Origin: Methylobacterium sp. J-048
GTDB taxonomy: Bacteria > Pseudomonadota > Alphaproteobacteria > Rhizobiales > Beijerinckiaceae
DNA length: 64,000 bases
Reading direction: 5' to 3'
NCBI RefSeq assembly: GCF_022829515.1
Contig: NZ_JAKSYL010000131.1
Span: forward strand, 16,947 to 80,946
In this document: in pieces, positions 43,247-51,945 of the stretch
Layout of the letters: each line of letters begins with the position of its first letter
Position numbering within the stretch: the stretch's first letter is position 1
Notes under the pieces: model-generated
The model's input: the letters and a program-made list of their open reading frames with translations, nothing else
Databases searched by the model: none
What the model was told of the DNA's origin: nothing
Made by a program: the position numbers and the translations under genes

Positions 43247-43486
43247 TCAGCGCGACGCGTCTTCGCCCCGGTCCGCGTCGAGCTGCTGCAGCAGTTCCGC
43301 CAGCCTCGGATCCAGCGCCTCGTCGATCACCGGATCATAGAGCGCCTGCAGCTGGCGGCCGAGCCGCATCCGCGTCTGCGCGTCGAGGGCCGGGGCGCCG
43401 CTGGCGACCGGGAACACCCGCAGGGCCGTGGGGGCGGTCCCGGGCGCGGGTCTCGGGGCGGCACGCTGATGGGCGGGGTATGGCAT
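43247..43486 (-). CDS. nepR: Anti-sigma factor NepR
   Basis: 79 residues from an ATG at 43486. A Pro/Ala-rich N-terminal tail of about 38 residues is followed by the NepR core: TRMRLGRQLQALYDPVIDEA and LDPRLAELLQQLDADR. NepR binds EcfG and keeps the general stress response off until phosphorylated PhyR takes it away. No phyR is seen. It lies last in a minus-strand run (metallophosphoesterase, a 108-residue protein, nepR) and is convergent with the EcfG fusion gene, rather than next to ecfG in the usual nepR-ecfG operon. Confidence 0.82.
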   Translation of the reverse strand: MPYPAHQRAAPRPAPGTAPTALRVFPVASGAPALDAQTRMRLGRQLQALYDPVIDEALDPRLAELLQQLDADRGEDASR

Positions 43487-43541
43487 TCGGTCTACATCGG
43501 CCTGAAGCGGCGCGACGGCAACCACCCGGCGCCACGAAGTC

Positions 43542-43868
43542 TCAGGCATCGTCCTCGGGCGCGAACACCTCGCCCTTCTCGGCCAGCACCGTGTCGGCCT
43601 CGTCGTGCGCCAAGATATCGCGAGCCAGCGCATCGGGGTCGGCCCGGCCCACGGTCCCGGCCAGCGCACGCTCCCAATCCAACGGCAGGGGGCCGCCTCC
43701 AGCGGTCAGGATCGCGGCGGCGCGGTCGCGCAGTCGCGCCCAGGACACGGCGTCCAGCCCGGCGAGGGCACCCCCGAGGTCGAGTTCGGCGGCAGCCTGC
43801 CTGGCGGCGGCCGCCCAGGCGGGTGGCGGTTCGGTCGCAAAGGGGTCGGTCGCAGAGGGGTCGGTCAT
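43542..43868 (-). CDS. Hypothetical protein
   Basis: 108 residues from an ATG at 43868 with GAGG upstream. The N-terminus has a short repeat (TDPSATDPFATEPPP) encoded by near-identical 15-base units. A helical central part reads AAARQAAAELDLGGALAGLD, SWARLRDRAAAILTAGG, and the acidic end RADPDALARDILAHDEADTV with LAEKGEVFAPEDDA. No domain is recognised. It lies between the metallophosphoesterase (59 bp) and nepR (55 bp) on the same strand, so it is probably in their operon; a stress role is possible but unsupported. Confidence 0.6.
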   Translation of the reverse strand: MTDPSATDPFATEPPPAWAAAARQAAAELDLGGALAGLDAVSWARLRDRAAAILTAGGGPLPLDWERALAGTVGRADPDALARDILAHDEADTVLAEKGEVFAPEDDA

Positions 43869-43927
43869 GGCGGCCTCGCGCAGGGTCTCGGATCCGCCAC
43901 CGGACATAGCGCGCGGGCTGAAAAAGG

Positions 43928-44485
43928 TCAGCGCAGCCCGTGGCGGGCGATCTCCTCCGGCACCAGCTCGGCCGCGTCCTGGCGCGCCAGGATGGCGTCG
44001 ATGGCGATCGGGCGGTCGTCCCAGGCATCGATGCCGACATCGCAGGAGCGGCTGGTATCGGGCAGCCAGCCGTGGCTGTGGCCGTAGAGATGGCGGGTCT
44101 CCCGCCACAGGCCGGGCCAGGCCCGGTGCGCGTAATGCGACAGGAACAGGCGGTGCTCCCGGCCCTGCGCATCCGGGACCGAGATCCGGGCGCTGTCGGC
44201 GGGTGGCTCGGCCCAGGGCAGGTCGAGCACGCGGTTCGAATCGTGGTTGCCCCGGATGAGGCGCTTGATGCCGTTGAGCTGCGCGAAGATCGCCGCGCAA
44301 TGCGCCCGGCTCGCCCCCGCGGCGAAGTCGCCGAGATGCCAGAGCGTGTCCTCCGGCCCGACCACGGCGTTCCAGGCGGCGACCAGGGCCGCGTCATGCG
44401 CCGCGATGCTGTCGTGGCGCGCGCCGCGGTGGCGCAGGATGTGCGGGTCGCCGAAATGCGTGTCCGCGGTGAAGAAGATCGCCAT
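43928..44485 (-). CDS. Metallophosphoesterase (calcineurin-like)
   Basis: 185 residues. The five metallophosphatase motifs are present: FFTADTHFGDPHILRH (D-x-H), LWHLGDFAAGASRAH (GD), LIRGNHDSNRV (GNHD), RLFLSHYAHRAWPG (H) and RHLYGHSHGWLPD (GHSH). It is probably a cytoplasmic phosphoesterase on a small molecule or nucleotide; the compact size is as in YfcE-like or phage-related members. Start at 44485. It leads the run that ends with nepR. Confidence 0.87.
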   Translation of the reverse strand: MAIFFTADTHFGDPHILRHRGARHDSIAAHDAALVAAWNAVVGPEDTLWHLGDFAAGASRAHCAAIFAQLNGIKRLIRGNHDSNRVLDLPWAEPPADSARISVPDAQGREHRLFLSHYAHRAWPGLWRETRHLYGHSHGWLPDTSRSCDVGIDAWDDRPIAIDAILARQDAAELVPEEIARHGLR

Positions 44486-44605
44486 GGCGCCGAATCCGCG
44501 AATCCCGTCCCAATCCACCGTCGCATCCGGCGCCGCTCCGAGGTGGACCGGCGCGGGCGCCCGGCAAGGCTTGCGCGGCATCGCGGCCGCGCCCCGCGGG
44601 ACGGA

Positions 44606-44646
44606 GCATCGTCCGGGAGGGGTGCCTCGGGCTTTCGGGACGATGC
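44606..44646. repeat. Family-B palindrome
   Basis: GCATCGTCCGGGAGG and CTTTCGGGACGATGC form the outer arms of a 41-bp element; the left arm is diverged. It lies in the divergent gap before the AlkA-like gene, 17 bp from its ATG. The copy at 6668 is also followed by a plus-strand gene. Confidence 0.6.
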
Positions 44647-44663
44647 GACCTATCTGGACCGCG

Positions 44664-45320
44664 ATGCTCGATCCCACAGCCTACGCGCACCTGCTCGACG
44701 CCGCCCGCGCACATCCGCTCCTGGAGGCCGCGATCCGGCAGGCCGGCCCGCTCCGGATCGACCCGCCGCCGCATGCCTGCGTGGCCGACCGGCTGTTCGT
44801 CGAGGTCGTGAACCAGCAGCTCTCCACCCGGGCTGCGGCGGCGATCTGGACGCGGGTCGAGGCCGCGGCGGCGGCAGCGGGCTCGAGCCCGCGCACGCTG
44901 TTCGAGGCCGGCGACCCGGCTCTGCTGCGGGCCTGCGGCATCTCGGGCAACAAGGTCCGCGCCCTCCAGGCGATCGTCGCCGCCGAGGTGGCCGGCCTGC
45001 TCGGCCCCGACCTCGCCGGCCTGCCGCAGGCCGAGCGCGCCGCGATCCTGTGCGGCATCCGCGGAATCGGCCCCTGGACCGCCGACATGATCGGCATCTT
45101 CCACTTCCAGGACCCCGACATCTGGCCCGCGGGCGACGTCGCGGCGGTGGGCTGCCTGCGCCGGCTCACCGGCGGCACCGACACGCCCGCCCTCGCGGCC
45201 CCGTTCGCGCCGTACCGCTCGATCCTGGCCCGCTACCTGTGGCGCATCAAGGACACCGCCCCGGCGGAGCCGCCGAGCCTCCCCGCGGGCCGCCCCCGCG
45301 CCGCGGTGAAATCCGGGTGA
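44664..45320 (+). CDS. DNA-3-methyladenine glycosylase (AlkA/HhH-GPD type)
   Basis: 218 residues. It removes alkylated bases from DNA. RLFVEVVNQQLSTRAAAAIW begins the family region; the helix-hairpin-helix reads ILCGIRGIGPWTADMIGIF, followed by FQDPDIWPAGDVAAVGCLRR with the catalytic Asp, and YRSILARYLWRIKD. No iron-sulfur Cys cluster is present, as expected for the AlkA branch. The ATG at 44664 begins MLDPTAYAHL; an in-frame ATG at 44643 lies inside the repeat. A tRNA gene follows 38 bp after the stop. Confidence 0.87.
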   Translation: MLDPTAYAHLLDAARAHPLLEAAIRQAGPLRIDPPPHACVADRLFVEVVNQQLSTRAAAAIWTRVEAAAAAAGSSPRTLFEAGDPALLRACGISGNKVRALQAIVAAEVAGLLGPDLAGLPQAERAAILCGIRGIGPWTADMIGIFHFQDPDIWPAGDVAAVGCLRRLTGGTDTPALAAPFAPYRSILARYLWRIKDTAPAEPPSLPAGRPRAAVKSG

Positions 45321-45358
45321 CGGACGCCCCCCGATCGGCTATCCGTTTCGCGGGCGCA

Positions 45359-45434
45359 GGGCCTGTAGCTCAATGGTTAGAGCCGACCGCTCATAACGGT
45401 CTGGTTGCAGGTTCGAGTCCTGCCGGGCCCACCA
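45359..45434 (+). tRNA. tRNA with CAU anticodon (Ile2 or elongator Met)
   Basis: 76 nt with encoded CCA. The acceptor stem pairs GGGCCTG with CGGGCCC; the D-arm TAGCTCAATGGTTAGAGC, the anticodon loop CTCATAA (CAT at 45392-45394) and the T-arm GCAGGTTCGAGTCCTGC are all standard. The variable region GGTCTGGT is closer to Ile2 tRNAs (whose C is modified to lysidine) than to elongator Met, so Ile2 is favoured but not certain. It is not an initiator, since the first pair is a normal G-C. Confidence 0.93.
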
Positions 45435-45673
45435 CCTGTTTTGCAAGGTCTCGCAGCAGAACAAGATTTTCGGCCGGCCCCGCACTTGGCTCTCGCCGCC
45501 CTGCAGGCCATCGGCAGATCTTCCAAGACCACAGGCCGGATGATCTGCGACCTTGAGACAGCGTCCGCTCGCGAGTCGATCGGAGGGCTTCGGCGTTTCC
45601 TCGAAACCCGCACCGAAATCCGGCTGCTCCTGGCCGCACCTTTCGTCCCGCTGGCACGGGGCGCGGCGTAGCC

Positions 45674-46087
45674 GTGCAAACCATGAGAACTGATCCGATG
45701 GGCTCCGACCTGACCGTCTACTACGATGGCGGCTGTCCGCTCTGCCGGGCCGAGATCGGTCACTACCGCCAATGCCGCGGGGCCGAGCGGATCGCCTTCG
45801 TCGATGTCGGGCGCAATGCGCCGACGGTGGGCCTCGGGCCGGATCTCGACCGGGGCGACGCGCTGCGGCGCTTCCACGTGCGTGGCGCGGATGGTCGGCT
45901 GGTATCGGGGGCGGCGGCGTTTGCGCGGCTGTGGCGTGTCCTGCCGAACTGGCGCTGGCTCGGCCGCCTCGTCGAGCTGCGCGTCTTCGGGCTGCCGCTC
46001 GTCCTGCCGCTGGCGGAGGCGGCCTACCGGCTGTCGCTACCCCTGCGGCCGCAACTGGCGCGGCTGATCGCCCGCCGGCAGCACTGA
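45674..46087 (+). CDS. Thiol-disulfide oxidoreductase DCC family (DUF393) protein
   Basis: 137 residues from a GTG at 45674 (in-frame ATGs at 45683 and 45698 are alternatives). The family signature DLTVYYDGGCPLCRAEIGHY holds a thioredoxin-like C-x-x-C. GRLVSGAAAFARLWRVLPNW and a C-terminal RLIARRQH are also typical. These proteins are thought to take part in disulfide exchange; no partner is known. The 240-bp gap upstream, after the tRNA, shows no gene. Confidence 0.82.
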   Translation: MQTMRTDPMGSDLTVYYDGGCPLCRAEIGHYRQCRGAERIAFVDVGRNAPTVGLGPDLDRGDALRRFHVRGADGRLVSGAAAFARLWRVLPNWRWLGRLVELRVFGLPLVLPLAEAAYRLSLPLRPQLARLIARRQH

Positions 46088-46150
46088 GCCCGCGCCCTAG
46101 AATTCCGCGGACGATCGCGGCGGGAACGCGGAGCGGATCTCGGGGCGGGG

Positions 46151-46393
46151 ATGCTCGCCGCCATGGCGACACCGCCCTTGGCCGCTGCGCCGAGCACCGG
46201 GAAGACCGACAGGACGCCCGATCAGGCGCTCCGGGCTCTCGAGGACGGCAACACCAATGATCTCACCGACCCGCCACGCCTGCGAGCGCCCACCGTCCCG
46301 ACATGCGCGAGGCTGCTCGCGGGTGGCCCAGACCCGGTCGGCTCAAACATCCGCCGGAACGCTTCCGCAAAGCCGCGAAAGCTGGCATCCTAA
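46151..46393 (+). pseudogene. Possible N-terminal remnant of an exported beta-carbonic anhydrase
   Basis: 80 codons. After a signal-like Ala/Pro start, KTDRTPDQALRALEDGNTND resembles the first helix of periplasmic beta-carbonic anhydrases (the DALKRLMEGNARF type region). Similarity then ends, and the zinc motifs are absent from any frame downstream. The frame stops just before the first gene of the metal efflux cluster. A broken gene is the best reading; chance resemblance cannot be excluded. Confidence 0.42.
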
Positions 46394-46397
46394 GCCC

Positions 46398-46826
46398 GTG
46401 ATCCTCTGGTTGGCCCTTCGGCGGCTGCTTCCGCTTCTGGCGGTTCTGAGCCTCGCCCTGATTCCGGTCGCCGCCCCCGCGGCGGTCGCCGGCATGCATG
46501 CGCCGATAGCCCAGGGGAATCAGGCCGTGCCGCATGAGCACGGCCACGCGATGGCCGCGATGGACATGGCCGACGCCGCCATGGCGGCCATGCCGTGCTG
46601 CCCGCCCGAGGCTGCGGCGCCGGCGGATCAGCCCGGGGACGGCGCCAAGGGCTGCCTCAAGGGCTGCCCGCTGATGGCCCTGTGCCTCGGCAGCCTCGCC
46701 TCCCTGCCGCCCTCCGGGATCGGCCTGCCGGTGCCACTCGCCACCGGGGCGACCGCGTTCGCGCGGCGCGCCGACGGGTTCGCCAGCGTCACCGGGACGC
46801 CGCCGCCCGAGCCGCCCCGAGCCTGA
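46398..46826 (+). CDS. Metal-handling accessory protein of the CusBA-like cluster
   Basis: 142 residues from a GTG at 46398. A signal sequence (RLLPLLAVLSLALIPVAAPA) is followed by a region rich in His, Met and Cys (AVPHEHGHAMAAMDMADAAM, AAMPCCPPEAAAP, GCLKGCPLMALCLGS), suited to binding copper or silver in the periplasm. No family name is certain; a similar Cys/His-rich protein starts the second efflux cluster. It is followed in the same direction by the YtkA-like, adaptor and pump genes, and is probably in their operon. The true start could be further upstream, since the frame is open from 46257. Confidence 0.62.
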   Translation: MILWLALRRLLPLLAVLSLALIPVAAPAAVAGMHAPIAQGNQAVPHEHGHAMAAMDMADAAMAAMPCCPPEAAAPADQPGDGAKGCLKGCPLMALCLGSLASLPPSGIGLPVPLATGATAFARRADGFASVTGTPPPEPPRA

Positions 46827-46904
46827 CCCCGATGCCGCGGGCCGCGACGCCCGCGTGAGGCCGCACGCCCGTGCGGCCGGCCATCGTGGTTCAGGAGATT
46901 TTTC

Positions 46905-47312
46905 GTGACCTTTCAACCTGTTGCCCAATCCTTGGCGCGCGCCCTGGCGGCCGCGCTCGTCGGCGCCGCCCTGTCCGGCCCGGCGCGGGCCGCCCCGGCG
47001 GATTACCGGTTCGAGCTCGTCACCCGGGAGGCCAAGGTCGGCGAGGCCGTCCTGACGGTCCGGCTGGTCGACACGCGCAGCGGCCAGCCGGTCACCGACG
47101 CGGTGATCTTCGCCAAGCGCATCGACATGGCCCCCGACAGCATGGACGAGATGACCTCGACCCTCGCGCAGCTCCCGTCCACGGAGCCGGGCCTCTACCG
47201 GTTCAAGACCAAGCTCACCATGGCGGGCGGCTGGCGGCTGTCGCTGGGGGCGAAGCTCCAGGGCGAGACCGGCACGGTGAGCGACAAGCTCGTCTTCCGG
47301 GCCGTCCCATGA
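46905..47312 (+). CDS. YtkA/FixH-like periplasmic protein
   Basis: 135 residues from a GTG at 46905 with a CAGGAG site. Signal peptide about residues 1-29, then RFELVTREAKVGEAVLTVRL, DAVIFAKRIDMAPDSMDEMT, STEPGLYRFKTKLTMAGGWR and LSLGAKLQGETG, the Ig-like fold of the YtkA domain found beside metal efflux adaptors. Its MAPDSMDEM segment may bind copper. The stop overlaps the adaptor start by 4 bp (ATGA), so they are co-translated. Confidence 0.8.
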   Translation: MTFQPVAQSLARALAAALVGAALSGPARAAPADYRFELVTREAKVGEAVLTVRLVDTRSGQPVTDAVIFAKRIDMAPDSMDEMTSTLAQLPSTEPGLYRFKTKLTMAGGWRLSLGAKLQGETGTVSDKLVFRAVP

Positions 47313-48757
47313 GCCGTGCCGTGAGCTGCCCGGCCTGGCTGACCGGGACCCTCGTCGCCGTGGCGGCGGGGGGCCTCGGCTATGGGGCGGGGCGCGTGAG
47401 CGACGGCGCGGCGCCCCTGTCCGTCGCACGCGCCTGGGCTGGCTTCGCCGCCGGGCCTCCGGCCGCCGAGCCGAAGGTCTCGGGGCCGGTGGTGTATTAC
47501 CGGGACCCGGACGGCAAGCCGGTCTACTCCCTGTCGCCGATGATGACCGAGGACGGGCGCCTGTTCCGGGCCGTCCACGCCAGCGAAGATCTCCGCTTCG
47601 ACCGGCCCGCCGCCGAGGATGGTTCGGGTCGGGCCGGGCCGGGGGAGGGCGACCGGCTAAAAAATCCCGCCCGGACGGTGCGCTACTACCGCAACCCGAT
47701 GGGCCTGCCCGACACCTCGCCGGTGCCCAAGACGGACCCGATGGGGATGGACTACATCCCGGTCTATGACGGCGACGATCCGGACCCGAGCACCGTCACG
47801 GTCTCGCCGGGGCGGATCCAGCGCACCGGCGTGCGCAGCGCCGTGGTCGAGCGCCGGGTCGTGTCCCGGCCGGTCCGGGTGCCGGGCACGGTCGCGCTCG
47901 ACGAGCGCCGGGTCACCGTGGTGGCGACCCGGGCCGACGCCTATGTCGACCATGTCGAGGACGTCACCACCGGAGACCGGGTCCGGCAGGGCCAGCCCCT
48001 GGTCTCGGTCTACGCGCCCGAGATCAACGCCGCCGCCGCGCAGCTGATCGCCAATCCGGGCTTCGACGGCGCCCGCCGGCGAATCCGCAACCTCAACGTC
48101 TCGGAGGCGGTGATCGCCGAGATGGAGCGGACCCGGACGGTGCCCCGCGCGATCACCTGGGCCTCCCCGCGCGACGGGCTGGTGCTCGAACGGCGGGCCA
48201 TCGAGGGCATGAAGGCGGCGGCGGGCGACACCCTGTTCCGGATCGCCGACCTGTCGCGGATCTGGGTCCTGGCCGACGTGCCGGAGCACGACCTCGCCGG
48301 CGTACGCGTCGGCCAGGCCGCCACCGTGCGGGTGCCCGGCCGCAGTTTTACCGGCCGGGTCGGGATGATCTACCCGCAGGTGAACCGGGAGACCCGCGCG
48401 ACCCGCATCCGGATCGAATTGCCGAACCCGGACGGGCTGCTCCTGCCCGACATGTATGCGGATGTGGAGATCGCCACGGGCGCCACCGATCCGGTGGCGG
48501 CGGTGCCCGAAGAGGCCGTGCTCGAGACCGGGTCGCGCCAGGCGGTGCTGATCGAGGCCGGGGACGGCCGGTTCGCGCCCCGGGCGGTGGAGATCGGGCG
48601 GCGCGGCGACGGCTATGTCGAGATCCGCGCGGGCCTCCGGGCCGGCGAGCGGGTCGTCACCGCGGCCAACTTCCTGATCGACGCCGAGAGCAACCTGAAG
48701 GCGGCGCTGGCGAGCCTCGCCGCCCCGCCGGCCGCCGACGGGGAGGGCGGCCGATGA
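47309..48757 (+). CDS. cusB: CusB-like RND efflux periplasmic adaptor
   Basis: 482 residues. An N-terminal membrane anchor is followed by two heavy-metal-binding-like units: a degenerate one (VVYYRDPDGKPVYSLSPM) and a clear one (YYRNPMGLPDTSPVPKTDPM, GMDYIPVYDGDD). The barrel-sandwich and beta-barrel domains follow (AYVDHVEDVTTGDRVRQGQP, LSRIWVLADVPEHDLAGVRV) and a C-terminal membrane-proximal domain. It links the inner-membrane pump to an outer membrane channel; no channel gene is adjacent. Overlaps by 4 bp at both ends with its neighbours, so expression is tightly coupled. Confidence 0.88.
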   Translation: MSRAVSCPAWLTGTLVAVAAGGLGYGAGRVSDGAAPLSVARAWAGFAAGPPAAEPKVSGPVVYYRDPDGKPVYSLSPMMTEDGRLFRAVHASEDLRFDRPAAEDGSGRAGPGEGDRLKNPARTVRYYRNPMGLPDTSPVPKTDPMGMDYIPVYDGDDPDPSTVTVSPGRIQRTGVRSAVVERRVVSRPVRVPGTVALDERRVTVVATRADAYVDHVEDVTTGDRVRQGQPLVSVYAPEINAAAAQLIANPGFDGARRRIRNLNVSEAVIAEMERTRTVPRAITWASPRDGLVLERRAIEGMKAAAGDTLFRIADLSRIWVLADVPEHDLAGVRVGQAATVRVPGRSFTGRVGMIYPQVNRETRATRIRIELPNPDGLLLPDMYADVEIATGATDPVAAVPEEAVLETGSRQAVLIEAGDGRFAPRAVEIGRRGDGYVEIRAGLRAGERVVTAANFLIDAESNLKAALASLAAPPAADGEGGR

Positions 48758-51700
48758 TCGCCCGGCTGATCGCCTGGTCGGCGCGCAACCGCGTGCTCGT
48801 GCTGATCGCCACCGTCTTCGCGGTGGCGGGGGGCGTCCAGGCCCTGCGCACCCTGCCGCTGGACGCCATCCCGGACCTCTCGGACGTGCAGACCATCGTC
48901 TACACCGAGTATCCGGGCCAGGCGCCGCAGGTGGTCGAGGACCAGGTCACCTACCCGCTGACCACCGCCATGCTGACCGTGCCGCGCTCCAAGGTGGTGC
49001 GCGGGGTCTCGATGTTCGGGGTCTCGTTCGTCACGATCATCTTCGCGGACGGCACCGACCCGTACTGGGCACGCTCGCGGGTGCTCGAATCCCTCAACGG
49101 CCCGGCCAGCCGCCTGCCCGCCGGGGTGATCCCGACGCTCGGGCCCGACGCCACCGGGATCGGCTGGGTCTACCAGTACGTGATCCTGGCCCGGCAGCGG
49201 ACTTTGGCCGAACTCCGGTCCCTGCAGGATTGGGTGGTCCGGTTCGCGGCCTCGCGCGGGGAGGGGGTGGCGGAGGTCGCCCCGGTGGGCGGCTTCGTCA
49301 AGCAGTACAGCGTGATCGTCGATCCGAACCGCCTGCGGGCGCAGGGTATCGGCCTGAACCGCCTGCGCGACGGCATCCGGGCGAGCAACGCCGAGATCGG
49401 CGGCCGCACGATCGAGCTGTCCGAGTTCGAGGTGGTGGTGCGCGGCCGGGGCTATCTCAAGGGCACCCAGGATCTCGGCGCCGTCGTGCTCAAGAGCGAC
49501 AACGGCACGCCGGTGCGGGTGCGCGACGTCGCCCGGGTGGAGATCGGGCCCGACGAGCGGCGCGGGATCGCCGAGCTCGACGGGGCGGGCGAGGTCGCCG
49601 GCGGCATCGTCGTGCAGCGCTTCGGGGCGAACGCCCGCGCCGTCATCGCCAGCGTCAAGGATCGTTTGGCCGAGGTCGCCAAGAGCCTACCCGCCGGGAC
49701 CGAGATCGTGCCGGTCTACGACCGGTCGCAGCTCATCGACGCGGCCATCGCGACGCTGACCCACACCCTGGTCGAGGAATGCGCCATCGTCGCGCTGGTC
49801 TGCGTGGTGTTCCTGCTGCACCTGCGCAGCGCGCTGGTGGCGATCCTGATGCTGCCCGTGGCGATCCTGATGGCGTTCTCGGCCATGCGGGCGCTCGGGC
49901 TCGGCGCCGACATCATGAGTCTGGGCGGCATCGCCATCGCGGTCGGGGCGATGATCGACGCCGCCATCGTGATGATCGAGAACGCCCACAAGCATTTGGA
50001 GCGTGCCCCGCCGGACCGGCCCCGGGCCGAGATCCTGGTCGGGGCGGCCGCCGAGGTCGGCCCGTCCCTGTGCCTGTCGCTCCTGGTCATCACGGTCTCG
50101 TTCCTGCCGATCTTCACCCTGGAGAGCCAGGAGGGCCGGCTGTTCGGGCCGCTCGCCTTCACCAAGACCTTCGCGATGGCCGCCGCCGCGCTCCTGTCGG
50201 TGACCCTGGTGCCGGCGCTGATGATCCTGTTCGTGCGCGGCCGGATCGTGCCGGAGCACCGCAACCCGGTGAACCGGCTGCTGGTCGGGGCCTACCGGCC
50301 GCTGATCGCCGCGGTGCTGCGGGCCCGGACCCTGACGCTCCTCCTGGCCCTCGGGGTGCTGGCCGCCACGCTCTGGCCGGCGCGCCAGCTCGGCTCGGAA
50401 TTCATGCCCGAACTCAACGAGGGCACGCTGCTCTACATGCCGACCACCCTGCCGGGCCTCTCCGTCACCAAGGCGGCGGAGCTGCTGGCGACCCAGGACC
50501 GGATCATCAAGACGTTTCCGGAGGTCGCCTCGGTCTACGGCAAGGCGGGCCGCGCCGGCACCGCGACCGATCCGGCGCCGCTGGAAATGTTCGAGACGAT
50601 CATCCGGCTCAAAGCCCCGGCGGCGTGGCGGCCCGGCGTGACGCTGGCGAGCCTGCGGGCCGAGATGGACAAGGCGCTGCAGTTTCCCGGCGTGTCCAAC
50701 GCCTGGACCCAGCCGATCCGCGCCCGGATCGACATGCTCGCCACCGGCATCCGCACCCCCGTGGGGGTCAAGCTGTTCGGCACCGATCTCTCGGCGATGG
50801 AATCGGTCGCCCGGGCGGTCGAGGCGGCAATCCGCACGGTGCCGGGCACGACGAGCGCCTATGCCGAGCGGGTCGTGGGCGGCACCTTCCTCGACATCAC
50901 CCCGGATCGGGAGGCGCTCGGCCGCTACGGCCTCACCGTCGGCGACGTCCAGGACGTGGTCGCCACGGCGCTCGGCGCGGCCACCGTCACCACCACCGTG
51001 GAGGGGCGCGAGCGCTACGGCGTCACCGTGCGCTACCCGCGCGCCCTGCGCTCCGACCCGCAGGCGATCGCCAACGACGTCCAGGTGGCGCTGCCCGCCG
51101 GCGGGACGGTGCCGCTCGGCGCGGTCGCGTCGATCCAGCTGGCGCGCGGGCCGACCGCGATCCGCACCGAGAACGGTCGGCTCGCGCTCTATCTCTACGT
51201 CGACATCGCCGGGCGCGACCTCGGCGGCTACGTCGGAGAGGCGCGGGACGTGGTGGCCCGCGCGGTGCCGCTGCCGGAGGGCATGACGCTGCAATGGAGC
51301 GGCCAGTTCGAGGCCCTGGAGCGGGCCGAGGCCCGGCTGCGGATCGTCGTGCCGGCGACCCTGATGGTGATCGTCCTGCTGCTCTACGGGGTGTTCCGCC
51401 GGGTGACCGAGACGCTGATCGTGCTGCTGTCGCTGCCCTTCGCGCTGGTCGGCGGCGTCTGGCTGATGTGGGCGATGGGCTTCCACCTGTCGGTCGCCGT
51501 GGCGGTGGGCTTCATCGCGCTGGCCGGCGTCGCCGCCGAGACCGGCATCCTGATGCTGGTCTATCTCGACCAGGCGCTGACCGAGCGGCGCGGCGAGGCC
51601 ATGCGGGAAGGGCGGCCCCTCACCCGCGAGGACCTGCGCGCCGCCATCATGGTCGGGGCGGTGGAGCGGGTCCGCCCGAAGATGATGACCGTGGTGGCGA

Positions 51701-51909
51701 TCATGGCCGGCCTGGTGCCGATCCTGTGGAGCACCGGCGCGGGCTCCGAGGTGATGCAGCGGATCGCCGTACCGATGATCGGCGGCATGGCCTCCTCGAC
51801 GCTGCTCACCCTGATCGTGATCCCGGCGGTCTACGGCCTGATCAAGGGCCGCGGCCTGCCGGCGGTGGCCGACCTGCCGGATGCGGACGCGGCCCGGGCC
51901 GCGGCGTGA
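48754..51909 (+). CDS. cusA: CusA-like heavy-metal RND efflux pump
   Basis: 1051 residues with RND topology (TM1, large periplasmic loop, TM2-6, second loop, TM7-12). The TM4 motif IAVGAMIDAAIVMIENAHKH is that of the monovalent Cu/Ag (CusA, HME4) group, not the divalent CzcA group. The periplasmic part keeps Met in PLEMFETII and RIDMLATGIRTP, as in E. coli CusA. VRPKMMTVVAIMAGLVPILW and GAGSEVMQRIAVPMIGGMAS are the usual late motifs. The pump would export copper or silver with proton uptake. ATGA overlap with the adaptor; 36 bp before the convergent chemoreceptor end. Confidence 0.9.
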   Translation: MIARLIAWSARNRVLVLIATVFAVAGGVQALRTLPLDAIPDLSDVQTIVYTEYPGQAPQVVEDQVTYPLTTAMLTVPRSKVVRGVSMFGVSFVTIIFADGTDPYWARSRVLESLNGPASRLPAGVIPTLGPDATGIGWVYQYVILARQRTLAELRSLQDWVVRFAASRGEGVAEVAPVGGFVKQYSVIVDPNRLRAQGIGLNRLRDGIRASNAEIGGRTIELSEFEVVVRGRGYLKGTQDLGAVVLKSDNGTPVRVRDVARVEIGPDERRGIAELDGAGEVAGGIVVQRFGANARAVIASVKDRLAEVAKSLPAGTEIVPVYDRSQLIDAAIATLTHTLVEECAIVALVCVVFLLHLRSALVAILMLPVAILMAFSAMRALGLGADIMSLGGIAIAVGAMIDAAIVMIENAHKHLERAPPDRPRAEILVGAAAEVGPSLCLSLLVITVSFLPIFTLESQEGRLFGPLAFTKTFAMAAAALLSVTLVPALMILFVRGRIVPEHRNPVNRLLVGAYRPLIAAVLRARTLTLLLALGVLAATLWPARQLGSEFMPELNEGTLLYMPTTLPGLSVTKAAELLATQDRIIKTFPEVASVYGKAGRAGTATDPAPLEMFETIIRLKAPAAWRPGVTLASLRAEMDKALQFPGVSNAWTQPIRARIDMLATGIRTPVGVKLFGTDLSAMESVARAVEAAIRTVPGTTSAYAERVVGGTFLDITPDREALGRYGLTVGDVQDVVATALGAATVTTTVEGRERYGVTVRYPRALRSDPQAIANDVQVALPAGGTVPLGAVASIQLARGPTAIRTENGRLALYLYVDIAGRDLGGYVGEARDVVARAVPLPEGMTLQWSGQFEALERAEARLRIVVPATLMVIVLLLYGVFRRVTETLIVLLSLPFALVGGVWLMWAMGFHLSVAVAVGFIALAGVAAETGILMLVYLDQALTERRGEAMREGRPLTREDLRAAIMVGAVERVRPKMMTVVAIMAGLVPILWSTGAGSEVMQRIAVPMIGGMASSTLLTLIVIPAVYGLIKGRGLPAVADLPDADAARAAA

Positions 51910-51945
51910 CGGGACCGCGGCGCGGGCCGCGGTCCCGCACAGGGC

